Assembly: GCF_016653355.1 (NCBI RefSeq) | Contig: NZ_NHSK01000100.1 | Location: 1 to 33,345, forward strand | Source of the DNA: Rhodoplanes elegans | GTDB lineage: Bacteria > Pseudomonadota > Alphaproteobacteria > Rhizobiales > Xanthobacteraceae | DNA: 33,345 nucleotides | Reading direction: 5' to 3' | Shown: positions 14,597-22,618 of the stretch, one piece after another | Layout: each line of letters opens with the position of its first letter | Position numbering within the stretch: position 1 is the stretch's first letter | Made by a program: the position numbers and the translations under genes | The notes under the pieces: model-generated | Database searches by the model: none | The model's input: only the letters and a program-made list of their open reading frames with translations | Told to the model about the DNA's origin: nothing

Positions 14597-16924
14597 ATGC
14601 TGCTCGCCTATCTGTACCACCGCTCGGCCGGGCTGGCGCAGCTCGCCTCGATCGGCCTCCTGTCCTTCGCGGCGATCAGCCAGCTCGCGCCGGCCTTCTT
14701 CGGCGGCCTGTTCTGGCGGCGGGCGACGGCGCGCGGCGCGGTCGCCGGCATGCTGGTGGGCTTCGCGGCGTGGACCTGGACGCTGCTGCTGCCGAGCTTC
14801 GTCGCCGCCGGCATGATCGACCGCGACATCCTGGTCCACGGGCCGTTCGGCATCGCGCTGCTGCGCCCGGAGGCGCTGCTCGGTCTCGACCTGCCGCCGC
14901 TCGTCCACGGCGTCGTCGTCAGCCTCGTCCTCAACGTGCTCACCTACGTGGCGGTGTCGCTGCGCCAGGCGCCTTCGGCGATCGAGCGGCTGCAGGCCGA
15001 CATCTTCGTCCCCTCGCGGCTCACCCCGACGACGCCGAGCTTCCGGCTGTGGCGCTCGGCCGTGACGGTCGGCGAGCTGACCACCACGGTCGCGCGCTAC
15101 ATCGGCGAGGAGCGCACCCGCACGGCCTTCGAGACCTTCGCGGCGTCGCGCCGGATGCCGCTCGATCCCAAGCAGGAGGCGGACTTCCAGCTCCTCCAGC
15201 ACGCCGAGTTCCTGCTCGCCTCGGCGATCGGCGCCGCCTCGTCGCGGCTCGTGCTGTCGCTCCTCCTGCGCAAGCGGCTGATGTCGACCAAGGCGGCGCT
15301 CAAGCTGCTCGACGACGCCAACGCGGCGATCCACTACAACCGCGAGATCCTGCAGACCGCGCTCGATCACGTCCGCCAGGGCATCGCGGTGTTCTCCAAG
15401 GAGATGGCGCTGGTCTGCTGGAACCGGCAGTTCGGCGAGATCCTCGACCTGCCGCCGGCGCTGGTGCGGGTCGGCACCACGCTCGACGACGTCCTGCGCT
15501 TCAACGCCGCCAAGGGCGCGTTCGGGCCGGGCGAGGTCGACACGCTGGTGCGCGAGCGGGTCGGCCGCTACGCCACATTGGCCGAGCCGTTCCTGGAGCG
15601 CTTCCCGGCCCGCAGCCTGATCATCGAGGTGCGGGTCGCGCAGATGCCGGGCGGCGGCGTCGTGGTGACGCTGACCGACATCACCCCGAGCGTCGAGGCG
15701 GCCGAGGCGCTGGCGCGGGCCAACGACGAGCTCGAGCACCGGGTGCGCGAGCGCACCGCCGAGCTCGAGCGGCTCAATGCCGAGCTCGCCGACGCCAAGG
15801 CGGCGGCCGAGAACGCCAACCTCTCGAAGACCCGCTTCCTCGCCGCGGCGAGCCACGACATCCTGCAGCCGCTCAACGCGGCGCGCCTCTACGTGACCAG
15901 CCTGGTCGAGCGCCAGCCGACCGGCGAGGAGGCGCGGCTCGCCGGCCATGTCGACGCCTCGCTCGAGGCCGTCGAGGAGATTCTCGGCGCGCTCCTCGAC
16001 ATCTCGCGCCTCGACACCGGCGTGCTGAAGACCGAGATCACGACCTTCGCGGTCGACGACCTGTTCCGCCAGCTCGAGGTGGAGTTCGCCCCGCTCGCCC
16101 GCGAGAAGGCGCTGTCGCTGCGCTTCGTGCACAGCCGCCTGGTGGTGCGCTCCGATCGCCGGCTGCTGCGCCGGCTGGTGCGCAACCTCGTCTCCAACGC
16201 GATCAAGTACACCGAGCACGGCCGCGTGCTGGTCGGCTGCCGGCGCCAGGGCGCCGCCGTGCGCATCGACGTCTACGACACCGGCATCGGCATCGCGAGC
16301 GCCAGCCAGCGCGCCATCTTCGAGGAGTTCCACCGGCTGGAGCGCGGCGCCATGGTGGCGCGCGGCCTCGGGCTCGGCCTGTCGATCGTCGAGCGCATCG
16401 CCCGCGTGCTCGACCACGAGATCGCGCTGCGCTCGGAGGTCGGCCGCGGCTCGCATTTCTCGGTGACGCTGCCGCGCGCCGCCGTGGCGATGCCGGAGCC
16501 GGCCGAGACTCAGGCCGTGCGGGCGCAGGGCCACCTCGCCGGGTCGATCGCGCTGTGCATCGACAACGAGCCGGCGATCCTCGACGGCATGGAGACGCTG
16601 CTGTCGGGCTGGGGCTGCGAGGTGCTGAAGGCGCCCGATCTCGACCGCGCCATCGCGGCGGTGGAGCGCAGCGGCCGGCGACCGACCGTGCTGCTGGTCG
16701 ACTATCACCTCGACATCGGCAACGGCATCGACACCATCGTGGCGCTGCGCCGGCGCTACGGGGAGTCGCTGCCGGCCATGCTGCTCACCGCCGACCGCAC
16801 CCGCGAGGTGCGCGACACCGCCCGGATGCTCGACATCCGCATCCTCAACAAGCCGGTCCGCCCCGCCCCCCTGCGCGCCCAGCTCGCGCAGTGGCAGGCG
16901 CTCCGGGTCGCGGCGGCGGAGTGA
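14597..16924 (+). CDS. Symporter-type hybrid histidine kinase, 5'-truncated
   Basis: 775 residues from ATG 14597; the same frame shows family sequence from about 14573. Intact relatives (sodium:solute symporter domain, PAS, kinase, receiver; the NahK-like group) are about 1,100-1,200 aa, so roughly 380 N-terminal residues, most of the transporter domain, are missing. What remains is the last symporter helices (residues 1-125, with GLFWRRATARGAVAGMLVGF), a PAS domain (about 250-365) and a coiled coil (365-410). The kinase follows with H420 in AAASHDILQPL, N534, DTGIGI (561-566) and GLGLGL (590-595), then a C-terminal receiver with D702 in LVDYHLD and K752. ATG 14597 has no ribosome site. The convergent LuxR regulator at 17125-17805 is a plausible partner. 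Confidence 0.85.
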   Translation: MLLAYLYHRSAGLAQLASIGLLSFAAISQLAPAFFGGLFWRRATARGAVAGMLVGFAAWTWTLLLPSFVAAGMIDRDILVHGPFGIALLRPEALLGLDLPPLVHGVVVSLVLNVLTYVAVSLRQAPSAIERLQADIFVPSRLTPTTPSFRLWRSAVTVGELTTTVARYIGEERTRTAFETFAASRRMPLDPKQEADFQLLQHAEFLLASAIGAASSRLVLSLLLRKRLMSTKAALKLLDDANAAIHYNREILQTALDHVRQGIAVFSKEMALVCWNRQFGEILDLPPALVRVGTTLDDVLRFNAAKGAFGPGEVDTLVRERVGRYATLAEPFLERFPARSLIIEVRVAQMPGGGVVVTLTDITPSVEAAEALARANDELEHRVRERTAELERLNAELADAKAAAENANLSKTRFLAAASHDILQPLNAARLYVTSLVERQPTGEEARLAGHVDASLEAVEEILGALLDISRLDTGVLKTEITTFAVDDLFRQLEVEFAPLAREKALSLRFVHSRLVVRSDRRLLRRLVRNLVSNAIKYTEHGRVLVGCRRQGAAVRIDVYDTGIGIASASQRAIFEEFHRLERGAMVARGLGLGLSIVERIARVLDHEIALRSEVGRGSHFSVTLPRAAVAMPEPAETQAVRAQGHLAGSIALCIDNEPAILDGMETLLSGWGCEVLKAPDLDRAIAAVERSGRRPTVLLVDYHLDIGNGIDTIVALRRRYGESLPAMLLTADRTREVRDTARMLDIRILNKPVRPAPLRAQLAQWQALRVAAAE

Positions 16925-16953
16925 TCAGGCGGGTTATGGAGGCGTTCCTTGCA

Positions 16954-17110
16954 CCTCTCCCCGCTGCGCGGGGAGAGGTCGACATTCGCGCGTCCAGCGC
17001 GGATGTCGGGTGAGGGGGCGTCGCCGCGGGTTTGAGCTTTACGGAGGCGCCCCCTCACCCGACTCGCCGCTGCGCGGCGAGCCACCCTCTCCCCGCCAGC
17101 GGGGAGAGGG
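16954..17110. repeat. Palindromic intergenic element, copy 2 (CCTCTCCCC type)
   Basis: 157 bp, the same hairpin order and orientation as 3462-3617. It has CCTCTCCCC/GGGGAGAGG (16954-16978), an outer GTGAGGGGGCG/CGCCCCCTCAC pair, a CGCCGC/GCGGCG hairpin and a closing CCCTCTCCCC/GGGGAGAGGG hairpin (17085-17110). It fills the gap between two convergent genes and may act as a two-way transcript end. Confidence 0.9.
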
Positions 17111-17124
17111 AAGCCGCCCGACCC

Positions 17125-17805
17125 TCAATGCGGGGCGGCTGCCGTGGCCGGGGGCCACTGGCCAATCTCGATCTTGGAGGCGGCGATGACGGCCTGGGTG
17201 CGGCTCTCGACCCCGAGCTTCTGCAGGATCGCCGAGACATGCGCCTTCACGGTCGCCTCCGACACCGACAGCTCGTAGGCGATCTGCTTGTTGAGCAGCC
17301 CCTCCGACAGCATCATCAGGACGCGCACCTGCTGCGGCGTCAGCGTCGCGAAGCGGGCGAGCGCCGCCGAGGCCTCCGGGTCGGCGCTGGCGTCGAGGTC
17401 GATGTCGGGCGGCGTCCACAGGCCGCCCTGCAGCACCGCCGTGATGCCCTGGCGCATGACGTCGACGCCGAGCGTCTTGGGAATGTAGCCGGCGGCGCCG
17501 AAATCCATGCAGCGGCGGATCACGCTCGGGTCGTCGGTCGCCGAAACGACCACGACCGGCACGCTCGGATACTGGGCGCGCAGATAGAGCAGGCCGGAGA
17601 AGCCGCGCACCCCGGGCATCGCGAGATCGAGCAGGATCAGGTCGACGTCACCGCCGCGATCGAGGATCTCGGAGATCTGATCGAACGATCCGGCCTCGGC
17701 GATCTCGACCTTCTCGAACAGCCCCGCGACCGCCTCCCGCATGGCGCCCCGGAAGAGCGGATGGTCGTCGGCGATCACCAGCCGGTAGAACGTGATGTCA
17801 CTCAA
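17125..17805 (-). CDS. LuxR-family two-component response regulator
   Basis: 226 aa. The N-terminal receiver shows IADDHPLFRG (residues 11-20), phospho-acceptor D60 in LILLDLAMPG, the switch serine in VVSATDD and lysine in YIPKTL. The C-terminal helix-turn-helix has LTPQQVRVLMMLSEGLLNKQIAYEL then SVSEATVKAHVSAILQKLGV. The start appears to be TTG at 17805 (TTG-AGT-GAC-ATC), with GCAGGA about 7 bases upstream; no in-frame ATG fits the receiver's start. It converges on the hybrid symporter kinase, and regulators of this kind are often beside NahK-like kinases, so it is probably the partner. The target genes are unknown. Confidence 0.9.
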   Translation of the reverse strand: MSDITFYRLVIADDHPLFRGAMREAVAGLFEKVEIAEAGSFDQISEILDRGGDVDLILLDLAMPGVRGFSGLLYLRAQYPSVPVVVVSATDDPSVIRRCMDFGAAGYIPKTLGVDVMRQGITAVLQGGLWTPPDIDLDASADPEASAALARFATLTPQQVRVLMMLSEGLLNKQIAYELSVSEATVKAHVSAILQKLGVESRTQAVIAASKIEIGQWPPATAAAPH

Positions 17806-17933
17806 GTCGAATCCTGCCCCTTGATCCGGGCGTGTCGTGCGCGGCGCGACCGGTGCGTCCGGCCCGCGGCCTCCGCCCGCTTACGCCATCATAGGACAAA
17901 TGCACGCACCACCCAATCGGGGCTTGTGCCGAT

Positions 17934-17951
17934 CGTCAAGCCAAATTGACG
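17934..17951. promoter_or_regulatory. Candidate operator upstream of LuxR regulator
   Basis: CGTCAA (17934-17939) and TTGACG (17946-17951) are perfect inverted arms with a 6-base spacer, about 130-145 bases before the regulator's start. The half-sites face the opposite way to a FixK box, so this is not an anaerobox. Binding by any protein is unproven. Confidence 0.3.
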
Positions 17952-18007
17952 CCTCGGGCTACCACCGTGGCCGCGGTCTCGCGCCGTGCGCCGCCAGCCG
18001 CGACGGC

Positions 18008-18469
18008 TCAGGACGTCTCGCCCAGAAATTGCAGCACGACCTCGCGTCGATGCGGCCGCGCCCGGTGCTCGGCGACGTAGATCCCCTGCCAGGTGCCGAG
18101 CGCGAGCCGGCCGCCGACCACCGGGACGGCGAGCGACACGCCGGTCAGCAGCGTCTTCACATGCGCCGGCATGTCGTCCGGCCCCTCGGCTTCGTGCACC
18201 CAGCCGGCATCGCGCGGAGCGAGCCGGTCGAGCGCCGTGACGAGGTCGGTGCGGACGTCCGGATCGGCGTTCTCCTGGATGGTCAGCGACGCCGAGGTGT
18301 GGCGCATGAACAGGAGGAGCGTGCCGTGGCGGCCGCCGACGCCTTCGACGAAGCGCCGCGCCTCGTCGGTGATGTCGACGAAGCCCTCGCCCTTGGTCGC
18401 GACCGTCAGGGTCGCGGTGGCGACCGTCGCCACCGCGGCAGTCCGAACCGGGCTCAGCGTTCCGGGCAT
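18008..18469 (-). CDS. YjbQ/UPF0047 family protein
   Basis: 153 aa. The family signature is clear: FMRHTSASLTIQENADPDVRTDL in the middle and the closing TGVSLAVPVVGGRLALGTWQGIYVAEHR block. Members are compact trimer-forming proteins; some show a weak thiamine-phosphate synthase activity, and the true role is not settled. AAGGAG lies 6 bases before ATG 18469, which fixes the start. It stands alone on the minus strand with a repeat upstream. Confidence 0.9.
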   Translation of the reverse strand: MPGTLSPVRTAAVATVATATLTVATKGEGFVDITDEARRFVEGVGGRHGTLLLFMRHTSASLTIQENADPDVRTDLVTALDRLAPRDAGWVHEAEGPDDMPAHVKTLLTGVSLAVPVVGGRLALGTWQGIYVAEHRARPHRREVVLQFLGETS

Positions 18470-18515
18470 TTTTTCTCCTTCGTCATTCTCATCGTCGCCG
18501 GCCCGAAACTCCGCT

Positions 18516-18537
18516 CGTGCCCGCGCAGGCGGGCACG
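18516..18537. repeat. Short palindrome CGTGCCCGCGCAGGCGGGCACG
   Basis: A perfect hairpin with GCCCGC/GCGGGC core and CGT/ACG ends lies just upstream of the larger inverted repeat at 18556-18680. It resembles the tip of that repeat type and may be a remnant half. Confidence 0.6.
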
Positions 18538-18555
18538 GGTCGAATTCGGGTCCGA

Positions 18556-18680
18556 AGCCTCTCCGCCGTCGTGCTCCGCGAAGGCGGAGCACCCAGTACG
18601 CCGCAGCGATTCGACTGAAACAACCGAGGCCAGTGGATACTGGGTCGTCCGCCTGCGCGGACGACGACCACCGAGAGGCT
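18556..18680. repeat. Palindromic intergenic repeat (CCCAGTA type)
   Basis: The left arm starts AGCCTCTCCG and runs to CACCCAGTA at about 18598. The right arm, from about TACTGGGT (18638) to GAGAGGCT (18680), is its imperfect inverse. Each arm contains its own hairpin: GTGCTCCGC/GCGGAGCAC at 18570-18591 and GTCGTCCGC/GCGGACGAC at 18644-18665. It sits between the YjbQ gene and the next gene upstream on the same strand. Confidence 0.8.
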
Positions 18681-18715
18681 GTGCTTTCACTCCTCTCGGC
18701 TCGCGCCTACACCCC

Positions 18716-19192
18716 TCACGTCTTGCCGAGGTCGCGCTGCAGGCTGGTCATCATCTCGATCAGCCGCCGCCAGGCGCGCTCGACGAAGTTGAGCGCCCGG
18801 TCGAGCTCGGCGTCGGCGCTGCCGCGCCCGGGATCGGCCGGCGCCGCCGCCTCCGGCTTCACCCCGGAGGGCAGCGGCACGCCGCGGTCGAGCAGCGCCT
18901 TCTTGAGCGCGACGTTCTCGGACTGCAGCCGGCTGATCTCGCTCTCGAAGGCGGTGCGGTCGTCGGGCACCGCCTGGCAGGCCCAGCCGGACGACTTGAG
19001 GCTGCACAGCGACACCTGGCCGGTGCGCAGGTCGAGCCGGGCGAAGCCCTCCTCGGTGCGGTGATAGCTGAAGCGGGCGGCGTCGCCGTCGGCGCTCGGC
19101 GGGGCCGGCGGACTCTGGGCCGGGGCGGTCGTCCCGGCGACGACCGTCACGGACGCGGCCAGCACGGCCGCCGCCAGGGGATGTCGAATCAT
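18716..19192 (-). CDS. Secreted conserved hypothetical protein
   Basis: 158 aa. A signal peptide covers about residues 1-25, with likely cleavage after APA. The conserved core FSYHRTEEGFARLDLRTG and then QVSLCSLKSSGWACQAVPDDR (two cysteines) recurs in Hyphomicrobiales proteins of unknown function. It is followed by a short coiled-coil stretch (ESEISRLQSENVALKKALL) and an alpha-helical C-terminus. ATG 19192 has GAGGACCCCCG just before it. No function can be assigned; a periplasmic location is likely. Confidence 0.78.
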   Translation of the reverse strand: MIRHPLAAAVLAASVTVVAGTTAPAQSPPAPPSADGDAARFSYHRTEEGFARLDLRTGQVSLCSLKSSGWACQAVPDDRTAFESEISRLQSENVALKKALLDRGVPLPSGVKPEAAAPADPGRGSADAELDRALNFVERAWRRLIEMMTSLQRDLGKT

Positions 19193-19395
19193 CGGGGGTC
19201 CTCTCGGGTCCAGGGCGTACGGCGGCCGGGGCCGCCGCCGGCCGCCCGTGCGGTCGCTCCCAGCTTAACGCCGATTGCGGCAAATCGGCACCCGCGGCAG
19301 CGCCCGCGCTCAGGCCCCGGTCGGCGCCGGATTCCCCGCAGGAGACAAGGGGGTTAGCGGCTTCGCTGCGGCGCCCACAACGAGCCGTGGAATTC

Positions 19396-19424
19396 TTGAC
19401 TCGCCGAAACGCGGTCAGTATGGT
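19396..19424 (+). promoter_or_regulatory. Likely sigma-70 promoter of the atp F0 operon
   Basis: TTGACT (19396-19401), a 17-base spacer, then TATGGT (19419-19424), about 62 bases upstream of the atpI start. The -35 box matches at 5 of 6 positions and the -10 at 4 of 6. It is the best promoter match seen in the 293-base gap before atpI. Confidence 0.6.
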
Positions 19425-19485
19425 CCGCGCGGCTTTGGCGGGGGGTGGACGTCCGACCGGACGTCGTTGCGCGGGAGGCGAGATC

Positions 19486-19854
19486 ATGGCCCCGAACGCG
19501 CACGACAAGGACGACCGCCCGGCCGAGGAAGCCGATCTTTCCGCGAGGCTCCAGCGTCTCGGCGAACAGCTCGACCGGCAACGGACGAGTTCCCCGTCGG
19601 GTGATGCGTCGGCACCGCGATCGAGCACGCGCTACGCGGGGTTCGCCCGCGGCTTTCGCCTCTCTTCCGAGCTGGTGGCGGGTGTGCTGGTCGGGGCCGT
19701 GATCGGCTGGTCGCTCGACCATTGGCTCGGGATCGCGCCGTGGGGAATGATCGTGTTTCTTCTGGTCGGCTTCGCGGCCGGCGTGGTCAACGTGATGCGC
19801 GCCGCCGGCGTGGTGCCGGAACAGAGTACGGAACGACGCGACGGCCGTCCGTGA
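19486..19854 (+). CDS. atpI: F0F1 ATP synthase assembly/accessory protein AtpI
   Basis: 122 aa. AtpI helps assemble the c-ring and is not part of the final enzyme. A charged N-terminal half is followed by two helices (about residues 61-83 and 86-108) with RLSSELVAGVLVGAVIGWSLD and a glycine-rich pair, typical of the alphaproteobacterial form. GGGAGGCGAG precedes ATG 19486; the open frame upstream from 19387 overlaps the promoter. It is the first gene of atpI-B-E-F'-F, 87 bases before atpB. Confidence 0.88.
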   Translation: MAPNAHDKDDRPAEEADLSARLQRLGEQLDRQRTSSPSGDASAPRSSTRYAGFARGFRLSSELVAGVLVGAVIGWSLDHWLGIAPWGMIVFLLVGFAAGVVNVMRAAGVVPEQSTERRDGRP

Positions 19855-19941
19855 CGCCATCCGGCGACGCCTGGGCCGGCGACATGCAGGCCGGAGACGC
19901 TCCGGTGGGGCGGGCAACAGTGGAAGGGGACCCGAGAGGTC

Positions 19942-20694
19942 ATGGCTGATCCGATTCATCAGTTCGAGATCGTCAACATCGCTCCCCTCGTGAAGCTCGG
20001 TGCGACCGAGATTCAGCTCACCAACTCGGCCGTGTTCATGATGGCCTCGGTCGCCGTCACGGCCTTCCTGATGGTCGGCACCACGGCGGGCCGCCAGCTC
20101 GTGCCGGGCCGGCTGCAGTCGATGGCCGAGGTGACCTACGAGTTCGTCGCCGACATGATCAGGTCGACGGCCGGCGAGGAAGGCATGCGCTTCTTCCCGC
20201 TGGTGTTCTCGCTGTTCACCTTCATCCTGTTCGCCAACATCATCGGCATCATCCCGTACACCTTCACGGTGACGAGCCACATCGTCGTCACGGCGACGCT
20301 GGCGCTCCTCGTCTTCTTCACCGTCATCGGCTACGGCCTCTATGCGCACGGGCTCAAGTTCTTCAGCCTGTTCGTGCCGCACGGCATTCCGGGCTACATC
20401 CTGCCCTTCGTGGTGCTGATCGAGATCGTGTCGTTCCTGTCGCGGCCCATCTCCCACAGCGTGCGTCTGTTCGCCAACATGCTGGCCGGCCACATCACGC
20501 TGAAGGTGTTCGCCGGCTTCGTCGCCGGGCTCGGCGGCGCGCTCGGCGCGATCGGCTGGATCGGCGGCATCCTGCCGCTCACCATGGTGACCGCGCTGAC
20601 CGCGCTCGAGCTCCTGGTCGCGTTCCTGCAGGCCTACGTGTTCACGCTTCTCACCTGCATCTACCTAAGCGACGCCCTTCATCCGGGCCACTGA
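19942..20694 (+). CDS. atpB: F0F1 ATP synthase subunit a
   Basis: 250 aa. Subunit a forms the proton half-channels beside the c-ring in the inner membrane. Five or six membrane helices are visible. The essential arginine is R175 in [17 protein letters not shown], and the [13 protein letters not shown]-like segment ([17 protein letters not shown], about 98-113) is typical. GAGAGG lies 5 bases before ATG 19942. Length and start [12 protein letters not shown] match alphaproteobacterial homologues. Confidence 0.96.
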   Translation: MADPIHQFEIVNIAPLVKLGATEIQLTNSAVFMMASVAVTAFLMVGTTAGRQLVPGRLQSMAEVTYEFVADMIRSTAGEEGMRFFPLVFSLFTFILFANIIGIIPYTFTVTSHIVVTATLALLVFFTVIGYGLYAHGLKFFSLFVPHGIPGYILPFVVLIEIVSFLSRPISHSVRLFANMLAGHITLKVFAGFVAGLGGALGAIGWIGGILPLTMVTALTALELLVAFLQAYVFTLLTCIYLSDALHPGH

Positions 20695-20760
20695 CCGACT
20701 TCACGACCCACGACCACGACCCAACGATCCTCAGTCCAGCACGAAAAAAGGAGCTTCCAC

Positions 20761-20988
20761 ATGGATCCGATCGCCGCGAAGTACATCGGCGCCGGCATCG
20801 CCTGCATCGGCATGGGTGGCGCCGCGCTCGGCGTCGGCCAGATCTTCGGCAGCTATCTCTCCGCCGCGCTGCGCAATCCGTCCGCCGCCCAGGGCCAGTT
20901 CGGCAACCTGATCTTCGGCTTCGCCATCACGGAAGCGCTCGGCATCTTCTCGCTGCTGATCGCGCTCCTGCTGCTGTTCGCCGTCTGA
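20761..20988 (+). CDS. atpE: F0F1 ATP synthase subunit c
   Basis: 75 aa. This is the proteolipid of the rotor ring: two helices joined by the polar loop R38-N39-P40, with the proton-binding carboxylate E58 in [10 protein letters not shown]. The glycine-rich first helix ([18 protein letters not shown]) fits a tight ring. AAGGAG precedes ATG 20761. A 179-base gap follows before atpF'. Confidence 0.97.
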   Translation: MDPIAAKYIGAGIACIGMGGAALGVGQIFGSYLSAALRNPSAAQGQFGNLIFGFAITEALGIFSLLIALLLLFAV

Positions 20989-21167
20989 TCGACGGCCGGC
21001 CGTGGCTCGCGGACGCCCGGCGTCCGCGCGACACGCTGTTTCGCGACCTCGCGTCGCGACCTCTCGCGCGGCGTGATCGTTCCTCGCGCGAGTGATCTTT
21101 TCACGCGACGCGCCGACGTTCCGGTTCCGACAGTTCCGACTCCGACAGTTCCGACAAGGAGGGGCCG
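20989..21167 (+). other. Long atpE-atpF' spacer
   Basis: This 179-base spacer is longer than the others in the operon. It is rich in CGCG runs, with short inverted repeats such as GGACGCC/GGCGTCC near 21012-21028. It ends in the tandem duplication at 21126-21155 directly before the atpF' ribosome site. No gene is seen. A role in setting the higher output of subunit c than of b and b' is possible by analogy with other atp operons, but is inference. Confidence 0.5.
21126..21155 (+). repeat. Perfect 15-bp tandem duplication before atpF'
   Basis: TCCGACAGTTCCGAC occurs twice with no gap (21126-21140 and 21141-21155), ending just before the AAGGAGGGG ribosome site of atpF'. Each copy also has an internal TTCCGAC repeat. 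Confidence 0.85.
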
Positions 21168-21713
21168 ATGGCCCAGCCCACCCACGCGACGACGGAACAC
21201 GCCCCGGCCTCCGGGCACGGCGGCGGCTTTCCGCCGTTCAAGGCGGAGACCTACGCGTCCCAGCTGTTCTGGCTCGCGCTCTGCTTCGTCGTGCTCTACG
21301 CGATGGTGGCCAAGGTGGCGCTGCCCCGGATGGCCGGCATCCTGACCGACCGGCGCGCCCGCATCGACGGCGACCTCTCCCAGGCGGTCCGCCTGAAGGG
21401 CGACGCCGACAAGGCGGTGGCGGCCTACGAGAAGGCGCTCGCCGACGCCCGCAACAACGCCCATGCGATCGCCACCGAGACGCGCGAGCGGCTCGCCCGC
21501 GAGTCGGAGGCGCACCGCAAGGCGGTCGAGGCCGAGCTCGCCGACAAGCTCGCCGCCGCCGAGACGTCGATCGCCGCCGCCAAGGGCCAGGCGATGACCA
21601 ACGTGCGCGGCATCGCGGTCGACGCCGCCCATGCGATCGTGACCCAGCTGATCGGCAAGGAGCCGAGCGCCGACGCGACCGCCGCCGCGGTCGATCGCGC
21701 GCTCGCGCGCTGA
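21168..21713 (+). CDS. atpF': F0F1 ATP synthase subunit b' (AtpF')
   Basis: 181 aa. One of the two different b-type stalk subunits found in alphaproteobacteria and phototrophs. A histidine/glycine-rich N-terminus is followed by a membrane helix at about residues 33-53 (LFWLALCFVVLYAMVAKVALP) and a long alanine- and charge-rich coiled coil that joins F0 to F1. AAGGAGGGG lies 5 bases before ATG 21168. It is followed 11 bases later by atpF. Confidence 0.93.
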   Translation: MAQPTHATTEHAPASGHGGGFPPFKAETYASQLFWLALCFVVLYAMVAKVALPRMAGILTDRRARIDGDLSQAVRLKGDADKAVAAYEKALADARNNAHAIATETRERLARESEAHRKAVEAELADKLAAAETSIAAAKGQAMTNVRGIAVDAAHAIVTQLIGKEPSADATAAAVDRALAR

Positions 21714-21724
21714 GGACCACCGCG

Positions 21725-22210
21725 ATGATCTACGAAGCCGAATTCTGGGTGGCCGTCGCCTTCGTGCTGCTCGTCCTCGCGCTGATCAAGCTCGGGGCCC
21801 ACAAGACCGTCACGGGCGCGCTCGACGATCGCGGCCGCCGCGTCCAGGCCGAGCTCGACGAGGCGCGCAAGCTGCGCTCCGAGGCCGAGGCGCTGCTCGC
21901 CGAGTATCAGCGCCGCCGCCAGGAGGCCGAGCGCGAGGCCGCCGAGATCGTCGCCAACGCCAAGGCCGAGGGCGAGCGCCTGCAGGCCGAGGGCAAGGCG
22001 AAGGTCGAGGAGTTCGTGACCCGCCGCACCAAGATGGCGGAGACCAAGATCGCCCAGGCCGAGGCCCAGGCGATCGCCGAGGTGAAGAGCGCCGCCGCCG
22101 ACGCCGCGGTCACGGCCGCCGAGGCGCTGCTGACCGACACGGTCAAGGGCAAGCTCGCCGCCCAGCTCGTCAGCGACGGCATCAAGGGCCTGGCCGCAAA
22201 GCTGAACTGA
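21725..22210 (+). CDS. atpF: F0F1 ATP synthase subunit b
   Basis: 161 aa. The second stalk subunit has an N-terminal membrane helix (about residues 6-24, AEFWVAVAFVLLVLALIKL) and a long coiled coil (KLRSEAEALLAEYQRRRQEAER onward). The start MIYEAEFWVAVAFV is that of alphaproteobacterial AtpF. The open frame runs upstream to 21092 but overlaps atpF', so ATG 21725 is the start, with GAGGACC upstream. It is the last gene of the operon, with a strong terminator 30 bases on. F1 genes must be elsewhere, as is usual in this class. Confidence 0.93.
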   Translation: MIYEAEFWVAVAFVLLVLALIKLGAHKTVTGALDDRGRRVQAELDEARKLRSEAEALLAEYQRRRQEAEREAAEIVANAKAEGERLQAEGKAKVEEFVTRRTKMAETKIAQAEAQAIAEVKSAAADAAVTAAEALLTDTVKGKLAAQLVSDGIKGLAAKLN

Positions 22211-22239
22211 GCCGACGGCGCGCCGGCCGATCCAATACG

Positions 22240-22269
22240 AAAACGCCCGCGGGATCCGCGGGCGTTTTT
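22240..22269 (+). terminator. Intrinsic terminator of the atp F0 operon
   Basis: ACGCCCGCGG and CCGCGGGCGT (22243-22252 and 22256-22265) are perfect 10-base arms around GAT, extended by A-T pairs and followed by TTTTTGTTTT on the plus strand. It ends transcription 30-60 bases after atpF. Confidence 0.93.
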
Positions 22270-22275
22270 GTTTTC

Positions 22276-22429
22276 ATACCAAGGGCCTCCGGCACTGACT
22301 TTCACCGTCACCCTGAGGTGGCTGCGCGAAGCGCAGCCCTCGAAGGGCGACGGCCGGGGCCGCATCCTTCGAGGCCCGGCTGCGCCGGGCACCTCAGGAT
22401 GACGGGGCAGGGCTCAGGGCCGTTGGTAT
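22276..22429. repeat. Palindromic intergenic repeat (ataccaa / CCTGAGGTG type)
   Basis: The outer ends ATACCAAGGGCC (22276) and GGGCCGTTGGTAT (to 22429) are imperfect inverses. Inside, CGTCACCCTGAGGTG (22306-22320) pairs with CACCTCAGGATGACG (22390-22404) at 14 of 15 positions, and further GC-rich hairpins lie within. It is the first of three such elements in a row after the atp terminator. Confidence 0.85.
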
Positions 22430-22469
22430 CAGGCCCTACGACGCACGGGCGGAGTCGACCAAAGCAGAC

Positions 22470-22585
22470 CCGTCGTCCCGGGGCGCCGCGCCCGGGACCC
22501 ATATCCCCTGTCTGTCGTGAGCCACCGGCACCGGGGGTATGGATCCCGGGCTCGTGAGCCTTCGGCTCACGCCCCGGGATGACGG
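22470..22585. repeat. Palindromic intergenic repeat (CGTCGTCCCGGGG type)
   Basis: CCGTCGTCCCGGGGC (22470-22484) and GCCCCGGGATGACGG (22571-22585) pair at 14 of 15 positions; a CCGGCACCGGGGGTAT-type inner part follows. A half-copy lies at 109-160. Confidence 0.85.
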
Positions 22586-22618
22586 TGCATATCGGCGCGC
22601 GATTCGACCAACTCTCTC

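Noticed and set aside
14321-16708. Minus-strand frame of 795 codons across the hybrid kinase and the junction
   Set aside because: It is an antisense shadow of the kinase: its composition is Arg/Ala/Glu-rich with no motif, and it overlaps FixL in a different frame.
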